Shown: positions 1-12,416 of the stretch, piece by piece | How positions within the stretch are numbered: position 1 is the stretch's first letter | Layout of the letters: each line of letters starts with the position of its first letter | From: Neospora caninum Liverpool | Lineage: Eukaryota; Apicomplexa; Conoidasida; Eucoccidiorida; Sarcocystidae | DNA: 64,000 nucleotides | Reading direction: 5' to 3' | Assembly: GCF_000208865.1 (NCBI RefSeq) | Contig: NC_018396.1 | Span: 5,574,514-5,638,513, forward strand | The notes under the pieces: generated by a model | Seen by the model: only the letters and a program-made list of their open reading frames with translations | Told to the model about the DNA's origin: nothing | Database searches by the model: none | Position numbers and translations under genes: made by a program

Positions 1-3000
1 GCTACTGAAGCGCGGTTTGTCTTACGTTGCGTGTCGGTGGGCGCTGACGGCGCGATTTTCCTCCAGAGTTCTGTGTTGCTGAGAGAAGCGGGAGTCCACA
101 ACACAGCTGCGCCCAAAATGCGTTCTTGGCCTTGAGGCGGTTGGAGACGAACCTATTTCCCTTGGCGTTCTGGACAGGCCGACAAAAGAGCTCAGCTTTA
201 AACAACGCGGTACCTAGACGTGGCTACTTCTGCTGTCTCCTGCGTGCGACAGGGCGACGACTATACGAAGTGGAAACCCGTTTCCCTGAGTTCCCAGAGC
301 GCACCCCGCGGGGCATCCCTCGACACTCACGGAGAGAGATCGCTCCTGCGTCTCATTTCTCTTACTGGCGTAGGATGCTCGCTTTGACCGCAGCGACGTC
401 TTTGAAGTCCACTTCGAACATTCTGATGTTCCTGTATCGTTCCTGCACAACAGATTGATTCCATTGTTGACCACTGAAAAAAACGCGTGCTCTCTGCACG
501 AGTTCTACCACCTTTCGGTCATCTCCGCGGAAGCACTAGACATGGAGGACCGTACAAGAAGACAGAGCTACGTGCGCACATCTTTTGTTTGACTTGGATT
601 TCTCTCTCTCTCAAGAGACAGGCTCTGCTTAGAGTATCACGTGCGTCTCGCCATTCAACGGTTCGGGAATCCTTCACAGATCTCGACAAGCAGCTGCCAC
701 TCAGGTGTACTTACAGCTAACCAGAAGTATAAGGTGTCCATGCCGGCGCCGAAACTTAGAAATTGGACCGGGGGATTGTCGATGGGCCACTCAGCCGGCA
801 GAGGGCCCTTCTCGTTTCCAGCAGCTCGTCTCTCGATGTCCAGCGCGTGCGACAACACTGAGGCAGTGGGCGACTGGCCTTGACCACGGTGGAGATTGTG
901 CACTTTTGTGTTCTGGGAGCAGATATCCGCGACGAAAATCGCCAGAAGCTGGCGAATCGCCGCCACGCGAGAATAATAGCCTAAGAGAAACGGCAAGGAA
1001 CTACTGGACGCAAGCATGCACGCGAGACAACTTACAACTGTACGCACAAGAAAAGCCAGAGGTGCGGTCAGGTCTCTCTCTCTGTACTTGCTTCGCCGCT
1101 AAAAGCAAGGGCAGATATACGCACGGGCTTTTGGGCCTCACCGCGCGAGTCGAACGAAGAACAACCTCTCAACTCCTGGAGGATTTGCACAGGAATTCGG
1201 TTTCAAACGAGCAAGGCACATCCCGTCGAACAATTCCCTGTTAGCAAAGCGAGTATGCGTTTTCACTGGGGAGACGCAACACATAGAAAACCGCGCTGGC
1301 AAAAGGAGACGAAAGTGTGCCGGCAACGCGTGGAGCGGGCACGAACGAAACCGGAGAAATAGCTGTGCTCCCCGCCTGGCAGTCCCCCAGACGAATGGGT
1401 ATCGCATGTAGGCAATCATATCCAAATATGACTAGAGGTACTTATAGATGGAGGTGAAACCGGCTCCATACGGCGTCTTTGGAACGCAGTCATGGAAGGG
1501 TTTTTGCTGATCCTTTGAATGTGGCCTCGAGGCATCGAGGCGCCTTGTGCTTTTCAAAGCTGTTTGTGTATGTGCTGGGTGTCTTGGCCTACGAGCCTAA
1601 CCTCGGTTGATGAGTGGGGCTCTTCTTGTTCGTTTTTTGACGAAGAAGGGGAGAGAGTCATCGCGGTAGTAGTTCAGAAGAACAGCACTCAACTTGCTGC
1701 TGGCGGCATCGTCCGTAGTCGCCTGAAGAGCTGCGTCTTCGCTGCTGTACAGACACAAAGGCGGAAGCTGCTGTTCAGGCTGATGGTCACCGGCGACACC
1801 GTGTCCAGGGAAGAAGTCCCTTCCCCCTGTTGGCCCGCTTCCCTGTTGAAGGAAGAAGGCCGCACTGAAGGGATGGTGAGGAGGCGGTTGGTCCGGTCTC
1901 CCCTGAGGCGGGGGCGACGGCATAGAAAATGGCATGTTTAACGCGGGCTCTCGAGGAAAGTGTGACCGTTTCACGACGAAACACAAGGGATCATTCAGGA
2001 CCACGATACAACGCGCAGGATGCGTTCTTCCAGCGCACCGTACGCAACACATATAGGGAGCAGACGAAGTTGTGAATAGGCAGAACCTAGCTCCCTGGAA
2101 AACAACAATCAAGATGACAAACAGGCAACGGCGTGCAGCTGAAACAGATCCCCGCCGCCTGGAAAAGCAGGCGAGGATCTAGACACCAGCGTTGGCCAGC
2201 AGAACCACATTCAACCTGCCTCAAAGGGGCACTTTCTCCAACATGTTTCCAAAGACGTCGGTACAGAGAGTTCGACCAACGACAATTTTGGAAAAAGAGA
2301 AAGCCGTCGCCGGCTGCAAGCGATGAAAGAAACCTAGTACACAGTGCAGTTTACACTGCAACAACATGGCGCGCGTGGAGACTTTGTCACTACGGATGTG
2401 GAGCGACGGGCTGCTTTCGCGGAGGATCTTCTGAAGGTACGTCGCCAAACGAGGAAAAACCCGTTTTAGAGCAGTTCGAAGCGTGCGTCTAAAGGTCAGA
2501 AAGCAGGTCTTCTGGACGGCAACGTCATATCAGAGCTTCAAACAGACCGGGTGGCGCGTTGCCGGATTCCTGTTGATCCATTAGAGGTTTGAGCTACCTC
2601 TCCCTGTCGGTGTGGACGAGGGAACGCAGGGTGAAACAGGGAATACACTTGCGCGCATGGAGCAGAGCTCGACCCCGAGAGACTGGCAGTACGAAGAACG
2701 GAAGAATCTGGGTGCTCCGCGGTAACAAGCATCTAGGATACCATCAGAAGGCCTTTTCAAAAAGCCAGCTACAGGGAAGTTTCAGTAGAGCGGCGCAAAT
2801 TGCAGAACACGGAAACACCAAACCCGTAGCAGTGTCAACGTGCATGCACGCTCCAACTGCATGCCACTGGCAGGCTCGCACAGCAGCTGCTCGATTAGCG
2901 TCACCTCACTGTAAGACCCAATTTCTTCACGAAGGGAAGGACACTGTGGAATCCGATGAAAATCTAGTGGTCTCGGCTAGAGCGGATAACAGATGTCATG

Positions 3001-4361
3001 AGAGCGAGGGGCGACATTGAATAGGCACTGCAGCTTTGACCGGTTGGAGACTGGCGCGGTCGTTCCCTGCGCTGGCACACTAAATGTTTTTTTTGGTTGA
3101 CGACTGCGGAGCAAGGTTCCCGGTCTGCTCTTGAAAGTCTATGCAGCAGCAGAAAACATACGAAAGCCGCCATTCACGCGCAGATTCGTATAGACGCGGT
3201 ATAGCAGTGCGAAACTGCGCGCCCTCGTTTCTGCGATTGAAGGATCTATAGTACCTCGTGGAAGACCGCAGATCATCAACACGGGGTACCCGTCAGGAGG
3301 TGCCCTTTCCACTATCCGCAGCGCTTTCCAGTCTGCAGGTTCGAGGCCTCCTTGAACCTAAGTAGAATCTTGTGCAGAGGTCGTTCAGGTGGACGAAAAG
3401 CATTTGAAGTGACAGCCCGGCTGAAGCATCTCCGTGGAAGCACGTGGCGGACAGTTGATTCACTACGCGATTCCCGAGATGCCTGATCGCCTGTGACTCT
3501 CTCGGTTGCGAGACTTACCTCCCTCCTCAAGGAAAAAATGGAGTTCACAACGGAGTTAGACGATCAATGTGCATTCTGATGCAGCTGATTCAGCGAAAAC
3601 AACGTTTTGGTCGCGGCACAAATCTGAGTCACGCGCGGTTTTGTACAGTTTCCAAAGCATGCACTGCACACAGCTTCGTTCCGTTGTACGGCAGATTCCC
3701 CGCAAACGCTAAATCTAGCGCAACTACGTTTATCCCCGTGGACAAGAGATCGCCACGTGAACGATCAGAGATGGACAGAAACCCCCTCGATAATTATATC
3801 AATGCATTACCAATTAAGGTGTGTAGCATTGCTCCTTAACATCACAGCTGTTATAACTAGATCGTACCTGAATGGTATTTTCTAGCTTGTTACGCGGTGT
3901 TAAAAGCAATGCCATAAAAAAAAACCGAGGGCATGGACAGATGGAGCGTGAGCAGTTCGTAGCGCTCAGAGTGACCGTAGTGGGCGTGCTGTCCACTCAC
4001 TGAAGGTGAAACCGGGCATCAGGTAAAGCCCTTCCCCATTTCCTCCATTTGATCAGAACCACTTCGATCCGCATCCGGTACAAGGCTGTGTGTGCCCAGA
4101 CACTCTGAAGCCACTCCGTGTATGCGTCACTTGCCCACATCTGTTTCTCGATGAGGATACGTCCTTTTTTCGGGCGACACGTCCACTGTGGGCTTCCTGC
4201 CTGGCGGACCAAACGGCCCAATTTTATGGATGGCTACTGAAGGTGAGATACAAATGAGTTGGGACTTGCTATACTAGACAGATTCTGTGGGATTACTTTC
4301 CTCACACACGATGCTGCCGCAATCAGGAACCCCCACCAACACCGGGTTCAAATCGGGCTCA
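1..4361. other. Intergenic, no gene identified
   Basis: Six-frame reading shows only short, composition-driven open frames with no recognisable motif, and none can be joined by phase-consistent splice sites into a convincing product. The right end must hold the 3' UTR of the minus-strand TSR-protein gene. It contains one copy of a dispersed repeat at 3779-3842. Confidence 0.6.
3779..3842 (+). repeat. Dispersed repeat, copy 1
   Basis: Roughly 64 bases align with 20581-20654. The copies share blocks such as ATCAATGCAT, ACCAATT, AGGTGTGTA and GCTCCTTAACAT, with point differences and small gaps. Both copies lie in gene-free DNA on the same strand. Origin is unknown; a nuclear insertion of mitochondrial DNA is one option, since such fragments are common in Toxoplasma. 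Confidence 0.7.
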
Positions 4362-7300
4362 TCAAACACTCTGTACTGGCCCGGGTCCTTGCCCCCGCCC
4401 AGGATCTGTTTCGTGCTCTCCCGCGTCGACATCTGCTGTGTGAAAGAGAGTTCTTCTACCACGAGGACATGCCAGGCCGTGGTCGTCTTCATCTTTCCTC
4501 TGCGGCACCGTAATGTCGGGACGTGTCGCCTCCTGTAGCTCACGTTCGTTTTCTACTGGATAGAAGTGGGTCTCTTTGCTGCGAGATGCTTTGGCTTCTG
4601 CGGCCGCAGTGATGGCGGCAGATGCCTTCGCCTGGAAGACGTCCTTCTTCAGCTGAAGCACCTTTCGCCGTGCTTCGAGGCTTCTGTGAAACCTCCTCGA
4701 CTTCCGCACGAGACAGCAAGCACCCAACCCAAGCACGAGGGCGAACAACAGTGCGTTGGCTGCCAGGATGCCAGTCGCAATGTAATCATTGACGCTCCCG
4801 CTTTCTGAAGAACTGGATGCCGTGAGTGTCTTCGTCTGAGTGTGGCGAGTCGACGTCAGGGATGAGGAAGAGCCTGCGGCAGTACTTGTGCTTGTGCAGC
4901 TGGAAGTCGATGAACTGGCAGCCTCTGCAAAGAGCTTTTCGCATTTCGCGTTGCAAAAGCGGGTCTCTATACGCTGCGCCGGACACGGCTGGCCTTGCCG
5001 TGCTGCCGGGGTGAGAATGTGCATGTACCTCAGCTCGCGACAGTTCACACACTCCGACCACTCGCCTAATTCGTACTCGCAATTTCGGTCTTTGAAGTGA
5101 TCCAGGACAGAGGCGAACTTCTCATCGTTCACGTTGCAGTAACGCCCTTCTGAGGGGCAAAACCACATTACACCATACAACGTGAATAAGCTCTCCACAC
5201 GGACTTGTGCAGCGCCTGAAGGAAACAACAAAGGGTCAGTGCCCTCGGCGTCGTGTCTTGTATCTTGGACGAACAACTCCAAGCGGGATTTCGGCCGTAT
5301 CGGTGCGTACGACAAAAGGGATGTCGAAAACACACGCATTCCACGCGAAACTGCGTGACGATTGCAGGAAGCGAGGCGACTATGCTGCGCACCCGGTCTG
5401 CTCGTGGCGATTCGAGAGCGGATAAACATTCTAATGTTCACCGGAGACGTAACTGTGTGGGGACCGGGGACAGCTCCCCACTTAGAGCTGGGGTCTGTGG
5501 AAAACGTGAGATACATGCGTTGAGCAAAGGTTGGGGAGCCCGAAGAGAGCCTGGCAGTGGAGAACGCTTGCGGCAGTTAAGAATGCTCTGTTAACGCATC
5601 TGATTCCAAGCCTTTTCCCGTACCGAAAAAGGCTAACTTCAACAGGAAGAAGTGGGCCATCTCCGCATTCGCTCTCCTCTGGCCGCCTGGTTGTGACACA
5701 CTCGGGGGTACATTGCTCCGAGCCTTACGGAATGCTAATGTACCTAACTGTCTCTGTTGCACTCCGCGTAACTAAAACCGTCGGCCGATCGGCTGGCGCC
5801 CAATTTCTCCCAGAAACGGTTTTTCCTTCGTGAAGGCTGGACGACCTCTCTGGGACGTGAGCGACTCCGTCGATGGGAGGTGACGTCTTTTTAGGAATTC
5901 AGCAGCTCACTTTGCTCAGTCTCGAGTGTCCTCCATTCTCCTCCCTATTCACTAGTTCTCATCAGAAGTCAGGAGTGCGTCTCATAAAAAAGTGGATGGC
6001 CTTCCTCCGCCAGTGTGCAGTGTGTCGGCCCTCACCGTTGCAAGCCCTGTGCTCAACAAAAGGGCAGGGTTTGCCTCCTGGCAGTGGATCTCGGGAGCGG
6101 GAGAAGAATCGCAATTCTCGGCAAAAATGGTCGCATGTAGTCCATTCTGTCCAAAACCCTTGGCAATCTAAATCTTCCAGCTTGGCAGGAACGAATAAAT
6201 CAGAGGGGGACGGACATCTGCCAGGGCTGGTAAAGAAACCATGGCCAGGACATTCAAGTGATTCTTGACGACCCTTCACGCTTAGTTCTAGCAATTCCAC
6301 CGGATGGTCACCTCCGTGGTAAACAACAGCAATGCTTTGTACTCCGTACACCTGCAAGTTCGAAGCCTTTACAACACTACCGCTATTCGTATGCCGGAAC
6401 TTTTGCGCACAGGATTCGTTCCAGGAGCAATTCCTGACGTATGTTCGGTCGAAAGGGAAGTTAACGGGGAACTGGTTACCACCGGTTGACGCCCGTGTCA
6501 CGCTGAACTCCTGCCCAAGACCGTTCAAAAAGGAGAGCTCAATGTCAAACTGAGGGCCGATCACCGTCTCGTTGAAGACAAGGAGCACCTCCGTAATGTC
6601 AGAAATCCGTTTAAGATCAAACGTAACAGGGGACAGGCTACCAGGGAAAAAAGTCGCTCCTGCCGTTCGGATATTTCGGTCGACTGAAGCTTCCAGACTT
6701 GGATCTGCGACAGCGAATTCGGCCCAGCTGCAACCCGATGATGAACATGGAGCTGCGCGAAGAGTCCCGTCTTTCCAAGGACAGTTTGCGTTAATGGATG
6801 CTGCGGTTTTAGTACGGAATACCTGAAATTTATAACAGGCAGTTGTGCAAGATGCATCCCGAAGCGGAGGAAGCCAGCTGAGAAGAAACAAATACGGAAA
6901 GCAACGCACCCTTGTCTCCTGCCACCCTTTGTCGTTTCGACTTATCTGGTCTAGTGTCTTGTTTGTCCCGCGTTGCCGAAACGTCCCTGGCTTGATCTTG
7001 ATGTACAAAAGTGTTCCGCTCAGTTCACGCCCAAGCACCTGTATGCCTAGTGTGACAATACTATGCCCGCCTGCATTCTAGGCAGCTGACCGTTTTCTGA
7101 GGGAGAACCGAGCGCACTATCGCAGTGATCTATTAGACAGAAACAGATGTGCCTACACTTTGCCCTCCAGATCGCGATAGTATATATGCTGTAACGAGAG
7201 TCCTGTGAGATTCTCGGCCCCACTGCTTCGAAGCAAGAAAGGATGCAAATGACGACAATTGACTGGGTCATGCGTGCGCGTCAGGACCCCTGTTCAAAAG

Positions 7301-9439
7301 GCTACATGACTTTGGCAGTAGCTGTGGCTCTTCGAGATGGTATCGCTCTCACCGCCCGTCACACGCAGCCTCGAATTTGGACGCCCTAACCCTGTAGAAG
7401 TGGTCAAATGTCGTCGCCGAAGCATCAGGAAGCGGGGGAGCCTTGAAGGTTCGTGCTTCAAGACTGCCAATGCTCCCGGGGGACAGCTGAACTCTGTACG
7501 CAACATTATCTGAACCGACTTCGAAGCGAGTCCCGTATGCCGTGCTGTCATACGCTTGCGGCGTGCTGTTGGGCAGCATGAGGTCTGAACCTTCGAGAAT
7601 GTCGCCGCCGTTTTTGGCGGTAAAGAGAATTCCGTTGAAAACCTGGTCGATCGCATTTTCAAAGAGAATCATGAACAGCTCTTCAGCAGAGTCGACAAGG
7701 ACAACCGACAGGCTATTCAGCTCTGGCGAAAAGACTTCGCCGATAATCGGGCGCCCTCGTACTGGCGTCTGGTTCACGGACGTTGCAGTGCTTTTGAACG
7801 TACCCCACAAAAGTGACGAGCTCGCGACAGGCCCAAACCGGAAATCTTCAAGTTGCGGGTACATGTCGCAGATGTAGAAGGCGTAGATAATGTCGGAATC
7901 GGGCCGAGAAATCACGTTTACATCGCGGTACCAGTTATACACGCTGTTAGTTTTGTAGGGCTGGGAAGCCGGCAACTTCGCATCGTGGTGTAGAAGAAAG
8001 GTGACAGAACGGTTGTCAACAGCTATTTCATTGAGAACAAGGCCAGGGCCGAGATTCTCCGACGAAGCGAGAGAATCAATACACCAGAAGACAAGCAAAC
8101 CAGACGAGCTGCTCGTGTAGCTGTATCCGAAATCTTCGCATCTTGCGCATGAAAGTGGATGATGAGCGATGCGCAGTGGCCGAATCGTAACCTCGCTAAC
8201 TGCGCAAGATTGCCACGGATAGTTCGTCTTCTCGTCAGCCACCATATGATAGTAGGCCATGAAGTAGTTGTAGCCGTCAACGATATGCTCCTTACGAATC
8301 ACCTGGGAACTAAATCTGTTCCTCTGCAGCACAACACGCGTGCCTCGATATATCGCTTTGCCATTCACGTTGAACGTCGACCAGTCGCGCTTCGGCTGGT
8401 ACAAATCTGGGTTTGTCGTGTCGAAGGGTAAGCTGGTAACAAGGATTCTTCCCAGGGGAACTGCGGGGTCAAACGGCACTTCCATACAAGAGACTGAATC
8501 TAAAGGGAGTATCGCTGTATCAGCCATCACAACGCAGTCCGACGAAGAGAACTGAAGGTCCATGGCTCGGACATTTCGTGCAGGGTCAGGACGCGTACCC
8601 CAGTCCTGTTCTGCCGTTCTCTGCCTGCACAGTCGAGCACCTTGAGGAATATGGTAAGCGGTTGTGAGGTGTGCATTTCGCCGCACTTCATCGTCGGTCC
8701 CGCCGTACGTAAGCCGGTAGCTTCGCCCGTCAATCAAATCATCTTCTGCCCCACTAGACCCGTTTGTCCGGAAAAACGCCTTTTCGCGTGCAGTGCATAT
8801 GGACATGCTCTTTGAAACCCACTGACCCCAGTACCAGACTAAAACCGTGTTGCTGGCTTGGGGGCAGTGAGCATTTTTGGGCTCGTTGACATAGAAGCCC
8901 ATCACAGTCCCCCTGCCTCCCCCGTCAAAAACAGACCTAAATGTAGCAACATGGTCCCCTGTGCGTGCGTCGTACTTGAAAAGCAAGACTTCACAGTGCA
9001 GTGTTAAAGGCTTCGCCCCCACGCTGGTGTCGTCTCCAAACTTTGCAGCGGATTCAGCAATATCCTGGCGGTTGTGTTCCTCAAGCCGTGTTAGAGCTGG
9101 ACAAGACTGAACCCCCACAACAAACTCCTTCGAAGCCTCCATGTACTGCGTTCCTATTGGCAAAATAACTGGCATGGAGGTACCAGAGTGCTTAGGTATA
9201 AAGTATTGCTGGCCGCGTAAGACCCCTTTTCCCCACGCAACAGTATGGTAGCCAGCCGGGAGCGTGTAGGAATCCCAGGACAACCGGGGCAGAAAAATTC
9301 TACCTCCTAACCGAGTGGCCTGGACGCTAACTCCCAGTTTGATTAGCAGTGTCCAAGCGGATCCGAAAATAATGAAACGCCGCCAGCAAAAAGCGGATTC
9401 ACACCGCTGCCTTCCTGACGGTAGATCGCATGGCTCCAT
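4362..9439 (-). CDS. Secreted type I membrane protein with two thrombospondin type 1-like repeats
   Basis: Three exons read right to left: 9439-7353, 6877-6036 and 5215-4362. Both introns have GT-AG ends and keep frame (phases 2 and 1), giving about 1260 aa. The start is followed by basic residues and a hydrophobic stretch near residues 20-40, read as a signal peptide. Residues about 40-695 form a large ectodomain I do not recognise. A TSR with the WTEWTTC pattern lies at about 934-976 and a second TSR-like repeat (GEWSEC) at about 1022-1068. A Ser/Thr-rich stalk follows, then a membrane helix at about 1122-1146 and a cytoplasmic tail of about 114 residues. TSR membrane proteins of apicomplexans (TRAP/MIC2 family, MIC14/MIC15, CRMP-associated TSR protein) act at micronemes in attachment and secretion; which one this matches is not settled. 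The last 40 residues may be out of frame (see findings). Confidence 0.85.
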
Positions 9440-12416
9440 GTCTCCCTGGTAGATACTCCACCTCTCTCTGCACCAGTTGCAATTGCGAACTAGCTAAATT
9501 CCCACTGCTTCTGTGAACACTGCGTGCCAATCTCCAGGGAAGAAAGGGCATGCGGAATGGCTCTGAACAGACAAGCTTGTCGAGCGCCGTTCGCAGTGCG
9601 CTTAAAGGCTTGAAGTAACTCACGTAAGTTGCGCTGCCGATACAGGTTTAACGTAAAGGCGCCCTGCCTTGGCGCTGGCAAACTCCCAACAGTTTTTGTG
9701 GGAATTCTCCTGTCTCGTCAGAAAAAAGTAGATGTGGGTGCCAAGAAAGCCAAATAAGCTGCGGATTACGGAAGAGGAAGCAGGATTGAGACCAGCCAGA
9801 CGGGCGGTATGGACACGGCTGCCCCCCCCCATCGGGATGGGGCACCAGACAAGTGCTACTCTAAAACCCGTGAACCAAGGAATAAAAATGCGTGGACTCG
9901 GAGAAATGGTATGCCACTTCACTTTCGCTTATGGCGTTTCTTTCTCCCGTTTCATCGTCAACGGCTTGTGTGCGGCTGACTGAGCTTTGGTGGCGCCGCT
10001 GACAGAGGTGCGTTCCAGAGAAAAGACGGCCCAGATGGAGAGCATTCCTCAAGAGAACACAGGGAGACAACGGGCTCTCACTTTCTTTGCGACACACAGC
10101 AGGAGGCCGAATAACTGTTGCATCCTTTCGACGGAAGCACTTTGCGAAAATGAGACGACCGGCACTGCTAGAGCCGTTCAACCCAATTTTTTGTCGTGCA
10201 GCACGGAGCCACACCGTCCGGAGGCGCCGACAGATCTTGGCTGGTTTGTTGCTCAAACGCTGCACTTCAGCTTCGCCCCGACTTGCCTGTTCTCGACGAC
10301 TAGACACGCGTGAAAAATGTTAGGCGGGGTTCGCAGCAAGAAGCAGTGAGACGGCATACACAATCTGTGCAGACGAATGCGTGCGCGTTGCTCGTCCGCA
10401 GTCGGAAGGTGGTACCGTTTCTCCCCGACAGCAGGGTAGTACGAGAAACTGGAGCAACCACACAAACGCTGCAGCTCCTTTCTGGCTGAAAGACCGCTCC
10501 TGTGTGTGTCCACTACTTGCTGCTTTTCCAGCATTCGTTGGCCATCCCTCGGTCGACAACGACCCCGTCCAGGACAGTCTTGTGAGCTGCGAGTCAATAA
10601 ACAGGCTAACATCATAGGACTGGAGCCTTCACCTTGAGGACGCTTTTCCTAGATGAGCACGTTGGGCCCTGTGAATCCGAGACACTTGGTTGTTAGGACG
10701 CTTTCCTCACGAAGCGATCTCCCTGGCAGAAAAAGCAGAGTCGCGCACCGGCGCCTTCGCGTTGTCTGGTGTGCGACTCGGACCCGAACGCGATTTGACT
10801 GAATGCGCAGCACGTCCCCACGACTGTATAGATCTTGACTAAACCTTCATAGAACGATCAATAAGTCGTGGGAAATGATGCCGCAGTTCACGAGGTGGTC
10901 AGTCTTCCAGGCCTTTCAGCGCCGCTCGGTGGCTGTGAGGACTTTTCCACAGCCATCCCGCCGGTAGCCGACTGGGGCTCCTGAGCGCCCGTTCATTCCA
11001 AAGGCCCACATGTGGAGAATACAGAAGGATCCTCAGAGAAATGTGGCAGACTGTGGTGTGCAACCTGGGCTGATCACGCGAGCAGGCAACGTTTCCCTTT
11101 GACAGGCAAGATACATGACTTGGATGGTCGGTGTTTTTCCTGGAGACTCTCACCGTGCAGCTCGAGGGCGGCAGCGTTGGTGACAAGCTGAAGAAATTCC
11201 AAAGCGGCCAGTACTGAGCCGAGGCGATCGACACTAATAATCATACGCCGATGCCGACCACGGCAGCGTCAATTCACACGGTCCACCCTTTTTCATCTCG
11301 TCGCCGTTCCCACCCGTACCTCTCATTCCCCGTCGAGCACGGACGCAGTACCGACCGCATGCGGATGAAAGGCTGATCCGACAGAATTGCGCGGATGCGG
11401 GTATTTGCCTCTTCTCCTTTGTTTTCTTCCCTGCTTTTTCTCGAACCCTGTGGACGACGGTACCCACGCATGCAACAGGACACCCCGCTGGGTTACCAAG
11501 TGACCCAAGGCCCAAGGGCACGTCACATGTCGTCACACACGGGTATGGGGGCCGGGGGCTACCTCGTCGGCCCGGTGTACCACCCGTAGTGTGCATGTCC
11601 TCCCGAGCGTACTCCATAGTCGCATTGAAAAGAATGTCCTGGTCTGTAAAAGGCGGAAGCTTTGGACTGTATCCGATTGGTTTAGAAGTGGAACCCCTGG
11701 ACTACCAGAGTTCGACTGTCTCAGGAGGAACGGCCTTCCCTTTCTCCGTGCCTCCGCCCGTGGGGGCGGCAAAACCGAAAGAAACGGGACAAACCTGCAT
11801 GAGGCGACGCAAACTCCGACCATTTGAGCAGAACTCATGGAGTTTCATGCGTCAGCCGTCAAACTTTTGCGCCATCTCGACTTTCGTTTTACCCCGTATC
11901 CGTGTCCTTGAACTCGCCGCGGCTGCACTTTTCAACTGTATCTCTGGTCCGCTCGTCGCACATCCGCTAGTTGGCGTCAGACCTGCTTCTCGTACGGAGA
12001 CAAGAGTTCCATCTCGTTCCGCCTCCCCCGCTATTTCGATCACCACTTGAGGAAGTGCAGGGTGATGACTGATCATTGGGCTCGGGAAACCTTTTCGAAT
12101 TCTGGGCCTTGACGGGAGATTCAGGCATGTCTTAAACACCTGGTAGCGGTCCTTCGACACTCCACCTGAGTGCTCGGCTTGTCGACCGCAGATCGGGGCG
12201 CATGGACGTCTTAGTGCCGTGTTAGCGCGGACGTTGTGCTGCTCTCTACTAGCGATAAGACTTTTTGCTGAGCACCTATTTTCAAAGTAGCGTATAGGCT
12301 ACCGAGCGGGCCCTCCTGGAGCCGCCGCGGTAGACCTGACCGGCACAGCCACCACCAGCGCTGCGGTGTCAGGCTCTTTCCTTCGGTGCATTTCCAGCTC
12401 TTTCTTCTCCATCACG
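9440..12416. promoter_or_regulatory. Divergent intergenic interval
   Basis: About 3 kb separate the divergently transcribed TSR-protein gene (minus) and the armadillo gene (plus), so both promoters and 5' UTRs should lie here. Open frames such as 11589-12050 and 11234-11617 have no recognisable motif and look like chance frames. I could not identify a specific promoter element. Confidence 0.5.

Noticed and set aside
4362..9439. Naming the TSR protein as MIC14, MIC15 or the CRMP-complex TSR protein
   Set aside because: The TSR-plus-membrane layout fits several family members and I could not match the N-terminal region to a specific one.
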